A DNA stretch of 64,000 nucleotides from Chroococcidiopsis thermalis PCC 7203 (GTDB lineage: Bacteria; Cyanobacteriota; Cyanobacteriia; Cyanobacteriales; Chroococcidiopsidaceae): the NCBI RefSeq assembly GCF_000317125.1, contig NC_019695.1, positions 3,212,336 through 3,276,335 on the forward strand. Direction: 5' to 3'. Of this stretch, positions 10,162 through 19,414 are shown piece after piece. The notes beneath the pieces were generated by a model. It searched no databases. It was not told the DNA's origin and saw only the letters and a list, made by a program, of their open reading frames with translations. The first letter of the stretch is position 1. The number at the start of each line of letters is the position of its first letter. The position numbers and the translations under genes were made by a program.

Positions 10162-10794
10162 TTAGTTGGCTCGCGCGATCGCTTGGATCGCTTGCAAGCT
10201 TCCGCCTGCATGGAGAACGCGATTTTGCAACTCGAACCCCGCTTCTTCCAACAACTCAACTAAATCCCCGCGTAACAACTGCCAAGCTGTTTCTGTTTCA
10301 AATAAAAACAGAAAGAGATAGATTCCAGGTACGAATAACCAATTCGTCGGTGGGTGAAAATCAACCAAAGTGAAAATGCCTCCTGGCTTGAGGACGCGAT
10401 GAACTTCGCTCAAAATCTGCCGCAATTCCTCCGCTGTCATTTCATGCATTGCCATGCTGCTATGAACTAGATCGAAACTGCGATCGCTAAAAGGCATCTT
10501 TTGGGCAAAAGCCTCTACATATTTGGCTTGCGGTACATTGTGTTGCGCTCGTTTCAAAGATAAAGGAGACGCATCTAATCCCGTCACCTCTTGAGAATAT
10601 TTCACCAATACCTCAGTTGCTTGACCGCTGCCGCAACAAAGATCCAAAACTTGAGTATTGGGCTGAATTGTTAAGTTTTGCAAAGCTAATTGGCGAAACT
10701 TTCCCTCTCCGCCGACGCTCAACGCCGCTAGTCGAGAAACTGTATCGTAAAACCATTGATAACGATAGCTCCATTCTCGTAATATTGTTGCCAT
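10162..10794 (-). CDS. Class I SAM-dependent methyltransferase
   Basis: 210 residues. The Rossmann SAM site is VLDLCCGSGQATEVL (motif I), followed by VTGLDASPLSL (acidic residue binding the ribose), MPFSDRSFDLVHSSMAMHEM (motif II) and VLKPGGIFTLVDFH (motif III), as in UbiE/Methyltransf_11 enzymes. A hydrophobic stretch (LFVPGIYLFLFLFE) suggests membrane association or a lipid substrate. Divergent from ferrochelatase, with about 114 bp between starts. The substrate is not determined; a quinone or isoprenoid methylation role is only a guess. Confidence 0.85.
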   Translation of the reverse strand: MATILREWSYRYQWFYDTVSRLAALSVGGEGKFRQLALQNLTIQPNTQVLDLCCGSGQATEVLVKYSQEVTGLDASPLSLKRAQHNVPQAKYVEAFAQKMPFSDRSFDLVHSSMAMHEMTAEELRQILSEVHRVLKPGGIFTLVDFHPPTNWLFVPGIYLFLFLFETETAWQLLRGDLVELLEEAGFELQNRVLHAGGSLQAIQAIARAN

Positions 10795-10908
10795 GTTTCA
10801 ATCCTCATAAATATTTGTTGACCGATATTCCGAATAAAGATGTATTGTTAAAAGATGTATTGTTAAAATCAGTAACAAAGCTGAAGAAATTGGGGTAACA
10901 AAACTGCT

Positions 10909-12072
10909 ATGGGTCGAGTGGGAGTACTATTACTTAATCTAGGTGGACCGGATCGACTAGAGGATGTCAGACCGTTTCTATTTAACTTGTTTGCCGACCC
11001 GGAAATCATTCGCCTGCCGTTTCCCTGGCTGCAAAAACCCCTGGCATGGTGGATTTCAACCGTACGCACGAAGCGATCGCAAGAAAACTATAAACAGATA
11101 GGTGGTAGTTCCCCCTTACGACGCATCACTGAAGCCCAAGCACAAGCGCTACAAGCACGACTAGAAGAAAAAGGGCAACCAACTCAAATGTATATTGGGA
11201 TGCGTTACTGGCATCCATTCACCGAAGAAGCGATCGCCCGCATCAAACGCGATGGCATTGACCGTTTGGTGATTTTACCACTCTACCCGCAGTTTTCCAT
11301 CAGCACCAGTGGTTCTAGCTTCCGCTTGCTGCAACAAATGTGGTTAGAAGACCCAAAATTAAACAGCATTGAATATACAGTCATTCCCTCTTGGTACAAG
11401 CAACCAGGCTATCTGCAAGCAATGGCGCAGTTAATTGCTCAAGAGTTAGATGGGTTTTCCAACCCTGATGCAGTGCATGTCTTCTTTAGCGCTCACGGCG
11501 TGCCAAAAAGTTATGTTGAGGAAGCAGGCGACCCCTATCAGCAAGAAATTGAGGAATGTACGGCGCTGATAATGCAGACCCTCAACCGCCCCAATTCATA
11601 CACCTTAGCTTATCAAAGTCGTGTTGGTCCTGTAGAATGGCTGCAACCATATACAGAAGATGCGATTCAAGAATTGGGTCAGCAAGGGGTGCAAGATATG
11701 GTTGTCGTACCGATCAGTTTTGTCTCCGAACACATAGAAACTCTGCAAGAAATTGACATGGAGTATAGAGAAGTTGCAGAGTCAGTAGGCATACATAACT
11801 TTCGTCGCGTCCCAGCGCTTAACACTCACACTCAGTTTATTGATGGGATGGCAGATTTAACCATCGAAGCCTTAAATTCTCCCAGCGTTAAACTGTCTCA
11901 AGTGTCGCAAATGAAAAAGCGGGTCAAAATGTACCCTCAAGAGCGCTGGCAGTGGGGCATGACGACCTCGGCAGAAATTTGGAATGGTAGAATTGCCATG
12001 CTCGGCTTTATCGCTCTGATTATCGAGCTAATCACTGGCAAAGGGCTATTGCACGCAGTCGGGATTTTATAA
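10909..12072 (+). CDS. hemH: Ferrochelatase with C-terminal chlorophyll a/b-binding (HLIP) helix
   Basis: Inserts Fe2+ into protoporphyrin IX to make haem. 387 residues. Ferrochelatase motifs are present: [50 protein letters not shown] (active-site histidine), [11 protein letters not shown] and [14 protein letters not shown]. After a linker, residues about 350-387 form one membrane helix with the chlorophyll-binding motif [12 protein letters not shown], the HLIP/CAB tail typical of cyanobacterial and plastid ferrochelatase. The tail anchors the enzyme to the thylakoid and is linked to balancing haem and chlorophyll synthesis. Confidence 0.97.
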   Translation: MGRVGVLLLNLGGPDRLEDVRPFLFNLFADPEIIRLPFPWLQKPLAWWISTVRTKRSQENYKQIGGSSPLRRITEAQAQALQARLEEKGQPTQMYIGMRYWHPFTEEAIARIKRDGIDRLVILPLYPQFSISTSGSSFRLLQQMWLEDPKLNSIEYTVIPSWYKQPGYLQAMAQLIAQELDGFSNPDAVHVFFSAHGVPKSYVEEAGDPYQQEIEECTALIMQTLNRPNSYTLAYQSRVGPVEWLQPYTEDAIQELGQQGVQDMVVVPISFVSEHIETLQEIDMEYREVAESVGIHNFRRVPALNTHTQFIDGMADLTIEALNSPSVKLSQVSQMKKRVKMYPQERWQWGMTTSAEIWNGRIAMLGFIALIIELITGKGLLHAVGIL

Positions 12073-12246
12073 ATCAGTTATCACTTAAGAGTGGTAATGG
12101 GTAATTGGTAATTGGTCTGTGTTTAATTGCAAATTGTGGATTGCGAATTCTCACTCGCGTCCACTCTAAATAGTGGCACATTCAAAGTTACGCAAAGTCA
12201 CGCTCTCTGGTTTGATATGGGGCGACCCATTTGGTCTATCAAACCC

Positions 12247-12615
12247 ATGAGCTACGATCCGACTAAGTTAAATCACTCAGAAATACTTTCTCTATTAGCT
12301 TCAGGTGTGCTGGAGTATTTTGGACGCATCAAAGCAGGAGAAAAAGATCCATTTCCCTATCCCGATCCTTTAATTAGGGGATTTAATCAACTGAGTATTG
12401 CCTGTGCTTTGCAAAATGTAGAACGCTCTAAAAGACCCAAAGGCGTTGTAGAGTTTGTAGAGACATGGGGAAAATTGCCATTAACCAAGTGGGCGTTAAA
12501 GTTGGAGGTAGCAGACTATGATTTTGCTGCGGATGACTGTTTGATTAAGCCAGACTTGAGTAAACCAACGCAGTTGTGCAAAGATTTGGCGCGGGGATTG
12601 CGGTTGGTGTCTTAA
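12247..12615 (+). CDS. Conserved hypothetical soluble protein
   Basis: I prefer ATG 12247, giving 122 residues (MSYDPTKLNHSEILSLL...). The frame extends upstream to a TTG at 12127, but that extension overlaps repeat-like DNA and has no domain character; ATG 12217 is another option. Features are a helical N-terminus (ASGVLEYFGRIKAGEKDPFPYPDPL), a central helix (GFNQLSIACALQNVERSKR) and an acidic C-terminus. No recognised family, signal peptide or membrane segment. It lies downstream of hemH and converges with the S4-domain gene. Function unknown. Confidence 0.55.
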   Translation: MSYDPTKLNHSEILSLLASGVLEYFGRIKAGEKDPFPYPDPLIRGFNQLSIACALQNVERSKRPKGVVEFVETWGKLPLTKWALKLEVADYDFAADDCLIKPDLSKPTQLCKDLARGLRLVS

Positions 12616-12641
12616 TGCGATCGCCTAACTTTAATTAAAAC

Positions 12642-12854
12642 TTAAATCTCGTCTAAATTTACATCAAAAGTTTGTTCTGCTACGGTTACGCTGTCACCCG
12701 ATCTTAACTTGCGTCCGCGTCTAGTCTCCAGTATGCCATTAACGAGAACCTCACCTCCCTGAATTATTAGTTTGGCTTGTCCGCCTGTTGCTGCTATGCC
12801 AATTAATTTTAAAAATTGATCGAGTTTAATTGTATTATCACTGTTACTAATCAT
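12642..12854 (-). CDS. Small S4-domain RNA-binding protein
   Basis: 70 residues from ATG 12854 (MISNSDNTIKLDQFL). An earlier TTG at 12872 would overlap the upstream methyltransferase stop. The chain is a single S4 RNA-binding domain: IKLDQFLKLIGIAATGGQAKLIIQGGEVLVNG, then ETRRGRKLRSGDSVTV. It resembles the YaaA/RlbA type of stand-alone S4 proteins, which bind structured RNA such as rRNA. It abuts the methyltransferase gene, so co-transcription is likely. The RNA target is unknown. Confidence 0.85.
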   Translation of the reverse strand: MISNSDNTIKLDQFLKLIGIAATGGQAKLIIQGGEVLVNGILETRRGRKLRSGDSVTVAEQTFDVNLDEI

Positions 12855-12868
12855 GAAAAATCTCAAAC

Positions 12869-13675
12869 TCAACTTTTACGAGCAAAAACAAACAAGCTAT
12901 TAACATCATGCCCAAATCCTTGCTCCGTTGACAAGGCATGGATCTCTGCCATGTATTCTGCTTTAAGCTGCGCTAATTTGTCTGGTGATAGTTGATACAC
13001 CTGGTAGCCGTAAACATTATTAGCATGTGCGTTCCATGCTGTTTCTGCATCTTTGAAGTAGAAACCGAATTGTTGAGTTACAACTTCAATATTTTGAAAA
13101 CCAGTCTGTTGAAGTAAAGCTTGGCACTTTTCAGGAGTACCTAGTAGTTCGTTGGGATTGTTAATTGTAATTCCAAATTGTTGTGCTTTCTCTCTAAATA
13201 AAATAGATGCAGTATGAGCTGTTTCAGCAAAACAGGAAAAAGCTACTATTCCACTTGTGTTTAAAAAACGATACCACTGACGCAGGGAAGAAAAAACATG
13301 TGTGAGATAGGCGATCGCAGCGGAACAAAAAATCACATCAAAGCTATTATCATCAAAATGTAAATCGTCCGCGTCCGCTTCAATCAATTCAATATTTTGT
13401 AATTTTTCTAACTCAACTTTGTGCCGTGCTTGTGCTAGCATTCCCGTGGAAATATCTACTCCCAATACATAACCTGCATCTCCTACGATTTTTGCTGCCG
13501 CGATCGCCACGATTCCCGTACCAGTCGCCACATCCAAAACTCTTTGCCCTGGCTTGAGTTGAGCTAATTCTATTAAAGGTTTGGCAAAACGATGGCGAAA
13601 CTCGTTGTCATAATTAGTTCTAGAATTAAAATCTGTAATAATTTGCTGCTTGTATTCATTCATACGAGTTGTCAT
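12869..13675 (-). CDS. SAM-dependent methyltransferase (UbiE/Methyltransf_11 type)
   Basis: 268 residues. SAM-binding motif I is VLDVATGTGIVAIAAAKIVG, then YVLGVDISTGMLAQA, IEADADDLHFDDNSFDVIFCSAAIAYL and the post-motif region NTSGIVAFSCFAET. Soluble, no signal. The C-terminal half (FYFKDAETAWNAHANNVYGYQVYQL) is the family's substrate cap and does not reveal the substrate. First gene of a two-gene minus-strand unit with the S4 protein. A hairpin element copy lies just upstream. Confidence 0.85.
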   Translation of the reverse strand: MTTRMNEYKQQIITDFNSRTNYDNEFRHRFAKPLIELAQLKPGQRVLDVATGTGIVAIAAAKIVGDAGYVLGVDISTGMLAQARHKVELEKLQNIELIEADADDLHFDDNSFDVIFCSAAIAYLTHVFSSLRQWYRFLNTSGIVAFSCFAETAHTASILFREKAQQFGITINNPNELLGTPEKCQALLQQTGFQNIEVVTQQFGFYFKDAETAWNAHANNVYGYQVYQLSPDKLAQLKAEYMAEIHALSTEQGFGHDVNSLFVFARKS

Positions 13676-13694
13676 TAGTATTTTCCCTACTCCT

Positions 13695-13761
13695 GTACGG
13701 GCAGGTTTAACTGCTGAATATTTTGTTCTATTGTAGCTAGGCTCGCTAAACCTGCCCCTAC
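13695..13761. repeat. Hairpin element copy 2
   Basis: GTACGGGCAGGTTT at one end and AAACCTGCCCCTAC at the other. The base change in one arm (GGCAGG) is matched in the other (CCTGCC), which suggests the stem is selected or mechanistically maintained. Confidence 0.85.
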
Positions 13762-13860
13762 AACTCCCTACTTCCTAATATTTATCCGAAATTACCACAA
13801 TGACATTTGTATAGGTGATTGACAAGAATTTGAGCAGAGGCGATCGCAAGGATAATTAAA

Positions 13861-15501
13861 ATGCCGACGAAAAAATCAAATTTGCTCCCTGCTGTTGTAG
13901 CTATCGGGATTGTAGCAGGAGGTGCAGCAGCTTATTGGTATTTTAAAGGAAACTTTGGTAGTGGAACGAGTCCTTTGGCAAGTGCTAAAGTCGTACCAGA
14001 TGATGCATTGATGGCAGCTTTTATTTCGACAGATCCTAGTGCTTTGGCACAGCTACAGCGATTTGGCACTCCTGAAGCCGAAAAATTAGTTAAAAAAAGC
14101 CTGCAAGACTTCGATCGCCAAGTATTCGCAAAATCTAAGATTAATTACGAACAAGATATAAAACCCTGGTTGGGTAGCGTCACAATTGCCGTGCTACCAC
14201 CTAGTTCTGCTAAACAAGTACAAGCAAAACCATTCTCGTCTCAATCGAATATTTTACTGGTACTAGGAATTAAAAATGGGTTGAGTGCCTGGAACTTTAG
14301 CAAGAAACTAAAAGCCGATAAAACAGTTACGAGTAAAGAATTCGATTACAAAGGACAAAAAATTACTGAATCAACAAGTCAAGGCGAACCAATCTACAGT
14401 AGCATCCTTGATAGTCGTGTCATTCTCGCTCCAGCCAAACAAGCAGTAGAACAAGCGATCGATACTTATAAAGGAGAACCCTCTTTTGCTACCAAAGCAG
14501 GTATAGACAGCACTTTTGCCCAAAGCTTACAACTCAAAAACCCGATCGCGCAAATCTATTTACCCGATTATGCAGGTGCAGTTCAACAATTAACGGCTAC
14601 TAATCCGGCTGGATTACCTCCACAGACTTTAGCACAGTTGCAATCGGTCAAAGCCGTAGTTGCAGGTGTGGGCGTGGATGACATGGGACTTAGGATGAAA
14701 GCGATCGCGCAGCTAAACCCTGATACCATCAACATACAATACCAAAACTCTCCAGGAAAGATTGTCACTCGATTTCCCGTCGATACGCTGGCTTTATTGA
14801 CTGGTGCGGGAATTAGTCGTACTTGGGCGGCGTTTGTCGATCGAACTAGAGATTTACCGGAAGTCAAGCAAGGATTGGACTCTGCAAGGCGATCGTTCAA
14901 AGTAAGTTACAATCTCGATCTAGACCGAGAAGTTTTTGGCTGGATGGACGGAGAATTCGCCATTGGTGCAATTCCATCTAGCCAGGGTGTGTTAGCTTCG
15001 TTGGGATTTGGCGGCGCATTCATGTTTCAAACCAGCGATCGCGCTACGGCTGAATCGACTCTCGGTAAACTGGATGCGATCGCTAAAAGTAACTTTTTAG
15101 CTGTCGTTCCCAGAGATATTAATGGTAAAAGCATTACTGAATGGCAAGTTCCCGCCCAAGGTGCGATTGTCGGTCACGGCTGGTTAGACCGAGATACAAT
15201 GTTTATCGCTGTAGGCGAACCGATTGTAGAGGCGATCGCCAAGCCTTCTGGTAAGTCTCTTGACAGTAGCGAAGTTTTCAAAGCTGCAACTGGTTCTTTA
15301 ATACAACCTAATGCAGGTTACTTCTACTTGGATATGGATAAAACCATGTCGTTACTTGCTAGTAAACCCTTAAGCACTGCGATCGATCCAGAAGCTACTG
15401 CCATTATCAACTCTATTCGCGGCATCGGCATCACCGCCAGCAACCCCGACAAAACCACGAGTCAAATGGAGTTACTCATCGCACTCAAACAGAGAAATTA
15501 G
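13861..15501 (+). CDS. DUF3352 domain protein, membrane-anchored
   Basis: 546 residues. An N-terminal membrane anchor (LLPAVVAIGIVAGGAAAYWYF, about residues 8-28) precedes a large extracytoplasmic domain of the DUF3352 family, common in cyanobacteria. Landmarks are VVPDDALMAAFISTDPSALAQLQRFGTPEA, ILLVLGIKNG, VDTLALLTGAGISRTWAAFV, FGWMDGEFAIGAIP and the end ITASNPDKTTSQMELLIALK. Family function is unknown; the fold appears to be repeated alpha/beta units. Monocistronic, with an upstream HIP1 site and no clear Shine-Dalgarno. Confidence 0.88.
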   Translation: MPTKKSNLLPAVVAIGIVAGGAAAYWYFKGNFGSGTSPLASAKVVPDDALMAAFISTDPSALAQLQRFGTPEAEKLVKKSLQDFDRQVFAKSKINYEQDIKPWLGSVTIAVLPPSSAKQVQAKPFSSQSNILLVLGIKNGLSAWNFSKKLKADKTVTSKEFDYKGQKITESTSQGEPIYSSILDSRVILAPAKQAVEQAIDTYKGEPSFATKAGIDSTFAQSLQLKNPIAQIYLPDYAGAVQQLTATNPAGLPPQTLAQLQSVKAVVAGVGVDDMGLRMKAIAQLNPDTINIQYQNSPGKIVTRFPVDTLALLTGAGISRTWAAFVDRTRDLPEVKQGLDSARRSFKVSYNLDLDREVFGWMDGEFAIGAIPSSQGVLASLGFGGAFMFQTSDRATAESTLGKLDAIAKSNFLAVVPRDINGKSITEWQVPAQGAIVGHGWLDRDTMFIAVGEPIVEAIAKPSGKSLDSSEVFKAATGSLIQPNAGYFYLDMDKTMSLLASKPLSTAIDPEATAIINSIRGIGITASNPDKTTSQMELLIALKQRN

Positions 15502-15698
15502 TGAACAGTTATTAGTTGTCAGTGACTAGTGACTGGTGACTAGATGAAGAATTCAGCCACTAGCCACTAGCCACTCACCACAATAAATTAACTCTTCTTA
15601 CAGTAGGAAGCGGGTTTGCAGATGCTTAGTTAAAATGCAGGTAGTTCCATGCTATCTACCACTTTTATACCTGTTCCCGATCGCCTTAAGACTCTATT

Positions 15699-16139
15699 AT
15701 GAACGCAGGACTTCTAAATAGAATCCCTCTGCTACCTGTTGTTGCCCTCTGGCTAGCATACGCACTATTGGGATGGTATCTCTCTGCCTACCATATCTTT
15801 TGGTTTGTTGGAGCCTGCATAGCAGCTGTAGGATTAGCTTTATCTTGGAAGAGTATTGCTGCTTTAGAGCAAATTATGAAATTTGCTTCCCAAGGATTTC
15901 TATTGATTGTAGCAATGCTTTTGGTGTGCGTGTTGATTGCTTTGGCTGCGGCGCGATCGATTTTAATTCCGATTATTGTCATGCCTTTAGCTATCACATT
16001 CTTGGCAAATGTAGAAATGCGATTTGCTGGTTTTAGTCGATTCAATACTTTTTTATTTTTAGCAGTTGTAGCCGGTTTTGGCTTGGGTTTTGGCGAAATT
16101 ATCGATCTTTTGTTCTTAGCATCCAATCACAAATATTAG
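15699..16139 (+). CDS. Small integral membrane protein, unknown
   Basis: 146 residues, almost entirely hydrophobic, with about five membrane helices: residues 8-28, 30-48, 60-85, 88-108 and 117-140. The stop codon overlaps the first base of hairpin element copy 3. No transporter signature or charged motif is visible. Probably a conserved cyanobacterial membrane protein in the plasma or thylakoid membrane. Function unknown. Confidence 0.7.
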   Translation: MNAGLLNRIPLLPVVALWLAYALLGWYLSAYHIFWFVGACIAAVGLALSWKSIAALEQIMKFASQGFLLIVAMLLVCVLIALAAARSILIPIIVMPLAITFLANVEMRFAGFSRFNTFLFLAVVAGFGLGFGEIIDLLFLASNHKY

Positions 16140-16204
16140 TAGGGGCGGGTTTAGACAACAGATTTTTCTGACAGGAATAGCTATCAGGTAAAACCCGCCC
16201 TTAC
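16139..16204. repeat. Hairpin element copy 3
   Basis: GTAGGGGCGGGTTT ... AAACCCGCCCTTAC. It begins at the last base of the preceding stop codon, so it could act as that gene's transcription terminator or mRNA stabiliser. Confidence 0.85.
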
Positions 16205-16344
16205 AATCCCTGCCAAGGAACACACGCAGACGCATGAGTCGAGTATTTTGTCAAGGAAATTTTTAAAATAATCCGTAAAACCGCGATCGCGGCTGGTAGA
16301 GATCGGTATATCGCGTTGATTTTCCATAGGAAATTTATGCAACT

Positions 16345-16803
16345 ATGCCGTTCCATTATCAGCTATACGATTATTGGTTGCGTTCTACGGGGATTTGGGT
16401 TTCTCCGTTACTAACGCTAAATGTAGATTGGTTGAATGAGTCAGAAATATCGGCGATCGCCCAAATTCACGCTCTAGAACGAGTTGAATTTGGAATTAAA
16501 ATGAGTTGGGAATATCGTAAAAAACTAGACTCAGACTATATGTCTTGGTGTGTCGATACCAAGCATCCCAATGTTGTATTTACAGATAAAAGTATCTCCC
16601 ACAATAGCGCGCCTAGTATATTTAGTTATCAAATGCGAGATCCCAATCGACTAGTTATGTCGGTTGGGAAATATGAAGAAACCATCGTATTAGAAAGCTA
16701 TAACAAACGTTTGCGCGAACATAGGTATGAGGGTAAGCTGATGAGACGGCTTTGGGAAACAAAAGTTGATGCGACAATTGCTCCATTGGCGATGGTTTCA
16801 TAA
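16345..16803 (+). CDS. Conserved hypothetical protein, possibly CpcS/CpeS-like beta-barrel
   Basis: 152 residues, soluble. The pattern YDYWLRSTGIWVSPLLTLNV, FGIKMSWEYRKK, YMSWCVDTKHPNVVF, MSVGKYEETIVLE and REHRYEGKLMRRLWE suggests a single beta-barrel domain. The opening resembles phycobiliprotein lyases of the CpcS/CpeS type (short helix, then W-x-S-x-R/P strands), but key lyase residues cannot be confirmed by eye. It is convergent with fadE across 76 bp. Treat the family suggestion as tentative. Confidence 0.5.
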   Translation: MPFHYQLYDYWLRSTGIWVSPLLTLNVDWLNESEISAIAQIHALERVEFGIKMSWEYRKKLDSDYMSWCVDTKHPNVVFTDKSISHNSAPSIFSYQMRDPNRLVMSVGKYEETIVLESYNKRLREHRYEGKLMRRLWETKVDATIAPLAMVS

Positions 16804-16879
16804 CTTCAGATCGCGTTCTACCTGCTCTAAAACTAGATCGACCGAAACAGTAGATTTTGTTTTTCCCCTTTGCCTCCAG

Positions 16880-19348
16880 CTATTTAGGCAACAAAGCCGC
16901 TCGATCCATCAATTTCAGTTGTTCTTGTCGATCCTCTACTCCTTGTTGGTATTCCAAAAGTGTAAATGTATCTACTTGAATTGCTTCATTACGAGCAATT
17001 TCTGCCGCACGAATTAGCTCAGCCTCTTCTAGAGTAATTATCTCAGCCTCACGTGCTGCTGTAACTAGCTGCTCCGGTTTTCCTGACGGCAGCTGACCTT
17101 CACGACTGGCAGCTTTGATAGTTTTGAATACTGGTTCGGCTTGGGATGACAGGAGAAAAGCATTTTCCAAGCGTCCCAAGGCTTCATTTGGATCTACAGG
17201 AACATAAATACCTGCGGTGAGGCGATCGCGTTGCTGTCCTGGTGTTTGAAGGTTACGAGCAATTTCACTGCCAAGTCGGTCAGATGGTAAAGAACCGATC
17301 GCATTGAGCCGCCACCACCAAATCACAGGTTTTCGGAATAAACTACCGAGAATTGGTATGGGTAGGTTACTGAAAATTCCCTCAAATCCAAGCTGAATTT
17401 GAGCTAAGGCATATTCTACTGCCCAGCGGATAAAGGGTAAATCTTCCTTGCAACCTTCTGCCTCAAATCGGCGCAGAGTAGCTGTTGCCAAATACATCCA
17501 AGAAAGAATATCAGCAAATCGTCCAGTTAGTTTTTCTCGCCGCTTTAACGTGCCACCAAAACAGAAGAGAACTAAATCGGTCAGCCAAGCAAAAGTCGCG
17601 GCTGCCCATTCGAGTTTGCGGTAGTATTTAGCAGTAGCTCCAGTTACAGGCGGACGGGCGAGATAGCCACGAGACAGACTCAGCAGTAAGGCACGGCAAC
17701 CATTACGCATCATGAAACCAACGTGATGCCAAAAGGCGCGATCGAAAGCCGAGACATCCGACTGTTTGAGGGCAATAACTTCTGCAAATACGTAGGGATG
17801 ACAGCGGATCGCTCCTTGACCGAAGATCATCATCGTGCGAGTGAGGATATTCGCGCCTTCAACCGTAATCGAGATCGGAGTAGCAATGTAGATATTTGCG
17901 AGTAGGTTTCTGGGACCGCGACAGATACCAGAACCACCGAGAATATCCATCCCGTCATTGATAATTTGACGCGAGAGTTCCGTCAGGTTGTACTTAGCGA
18001 TCGCCGAAATGACAGCAGGTTGCTCGCCGCGATCGACTGCGCCACAAGTATAAGCCCGAGCGGCATCCATCAAATATGTCAGTCCCCCAATCCGAGCTAG
18101 GGGTTCCTCAATTCCTTCAAACCGACCGATTGGCAAACCAAACTGCTGTCGCACTGTTGCGTGAGCGCCCGTCACTCGCGCTACGAGTTTGGCAACTCCG
18201 GTACAGGTAGCAGGAAAGCTGATGCCCCGACCCGCAGCCAGGCTCTGCATCAACATTTTCCAACCCTGACCCACCTGTTCTACACCACCGATAACTTGGT
18301 CGATGGAGATGATGACATCATGCCCTTCAACCGGAGAATTGTAAAACGGAACTCCCATCGGATCGTGTCGCCGTCCTAAAACCACACCAGGCGTATCCGC
18401 CGGAATTAAAGCGCAAGTAATGCCTACATCCTCTCCTTTTCCCAGCAAATTTTCTGGATCGCGAAGGCGAAACGCCAGACCGATTAAAGTGGCGATCGCG
18501 CCCAGGGTAATGTAGCGTTTGCGGAAATTCAAGCGCAGATATAGTTTTCCATCTTCAGCTGGAAACACGACCCCTTCAGAAGTAATGCTACCCGCATCTG
18601 AGCCAGCCTGGGGTTCGGTCAGGGCAAAACAGGGAATTTCATCTCCCTTGGCTAGTCGGGGCAGATAATAGTCTTTCTGAGCTGGAGTACCATATCGCAG
18701 CAATAGCTTAGCGGGTCCGAGGGAGTTCGTCACTCCCACTGTCGCCGTGTGGGTGAACGATCGCGATGCCAACTTCATCATCACGGCGCTGTAGGCAAAG
18801 TTAGAAAAGCCCAAACCGCCATACTCTTTGGGAATCATCATGCCGAAGAAGCCTTCGTGTCTGAGATATGCCCAGACTTCCGGTGGTAAGTCTTTGCGAC
18901 GGTAAATTTCCCAATCGCTGACCATGCGGCAAACTTGTTCTACTGGTCCGTCAAGAAATGCTTGGAGTTCTGGCGTGACTTGAGGATAGGGTTCGCTGTT
19001 AATTCTGCGAAAATTGGGTTGACCGGAAAAGAACTCACCATCTACCCAAACAGTTCCTGCCTCGATCGCTGCTTGTTCAGTTGCAGAGATGTTTGGTAAG
19101 AGATTGAAAGCTTTAATGGCGGAAACGATCAAAGATGTGACAAGCGATCGCCGTAATATGGGTAAATTTAAGATTGCTGCCACCACACCAAACAGCGACC
19201 ACACCCAAATTGGCGGATTCCACGCTGATAGTACCAGGACAAAATACAGCGACCACAGCCACAAAGGAACGCCAATGTAACCCAGTGCTAAAAATAGGAA
19301 AATTAGCGCGGGAATGACAAAGACTGGATCGAGCAGGTTCATCATCAT
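16880..19348 (-). CDS. fadE: Acyl-CoA dehydrogenase, long FadE type
   Basis: FAD-dependent first oxidation of beta-oxidation, acyl-CoA to trans-2-enoyl-CoA. 822 residues, the length of Escherichia coli FadE rather than of ~380-residue acyl-CoA dehydrogenases. Residues 1-75 hold membrane segments. The dehydrogenase core follows: EVWAYLRHEGFFGMMIPKEYGGLGFS, CFALTEPQAGSDAGS (FAD/substrate loop), LGRRHDPMGVPFYNSP, GRGISFPATCTGVAK and DILGGSGICRGPRN. A C-terminal DUF1974-like helical region ends the protein. Last gene of the minus-strand fad operon, 66 bp after fadA. Three consecutive ATGs at the start leave 1-2 residues uncertain. Confidence 0.95.
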   Translation of the reverse strand: MMMNLLDPVFVIPALIFLFLALGYIGVPLWLWSLYFVLVLSAWNPPIWVWSLFGVVAAILNLPILRRSLVTSLIVSAIKAFNLLPNISATEQAAIEAGTVWVDGEFFSGQPNFRRINSEPYPQVTPELQAFLDGPVEQVCRMVSDWEIYRRKDLPPEVWAYLRHEGFFGMMIPKEYGGLGFSNFAYSAVMMKLASRSFTHTATVGVTNSLGPAKLLLRYGTPAQKDYYLPRLAKGDEIPCFALTEPQAGSDAGSITSEGVVFPAEDGKLYLRLNFRKRYITLGAIATLIGLAFRLRDPENLLGKGEDVGITCALIPADTPGVVLGRRHDPMGVPFYNSPVEGHDVIISIDQVIGGVEQVGQGWKMLMQSLAAGRGISFPATCTGVAKLVARVTGAHATVRQQFGLPIGRFEGIEEPLARIGGLTYLMDAARAYTCGAVDRGEQPAVISAIAKYNLTELSRQIINDGMDILGGSGICRGPRNLLANIYIATPISITVEGANILTRTMMIFGQGAIRCHPYVFAEVIALKQSDVSAFDRAFWHHVGFMMRNGCRALLLSLSRGYLARPPVTGATAKYYRKLEWAAATFAWLTDLVLFCFGGTLKRREKLTGRFADILSWMYLATATLRRFEAEGCKEDLPFIRWAVEYALAQIQLGFEGIFSNLPIPILGSLFRKPVIWWWRLNAIGSLPSDRLGSEIARNLQTPGQQRDRLTAGIYVPVDPNEALGRLENAFLLSSQAEPVFKTIKAASREGQLPSGKPEQLVTAAREAEIITLEEAELIRAAEIARNEAIQVDTFTLLEYQQGVEDRQEQLKLMDRAALLPK

Positions 19349-19414
19349 AATTCGTAATTCGTAATTCGTAATTAAAAGTGGGTTGAAGAATCTGACCTCT
19401 CAGGTCGTCCAGAT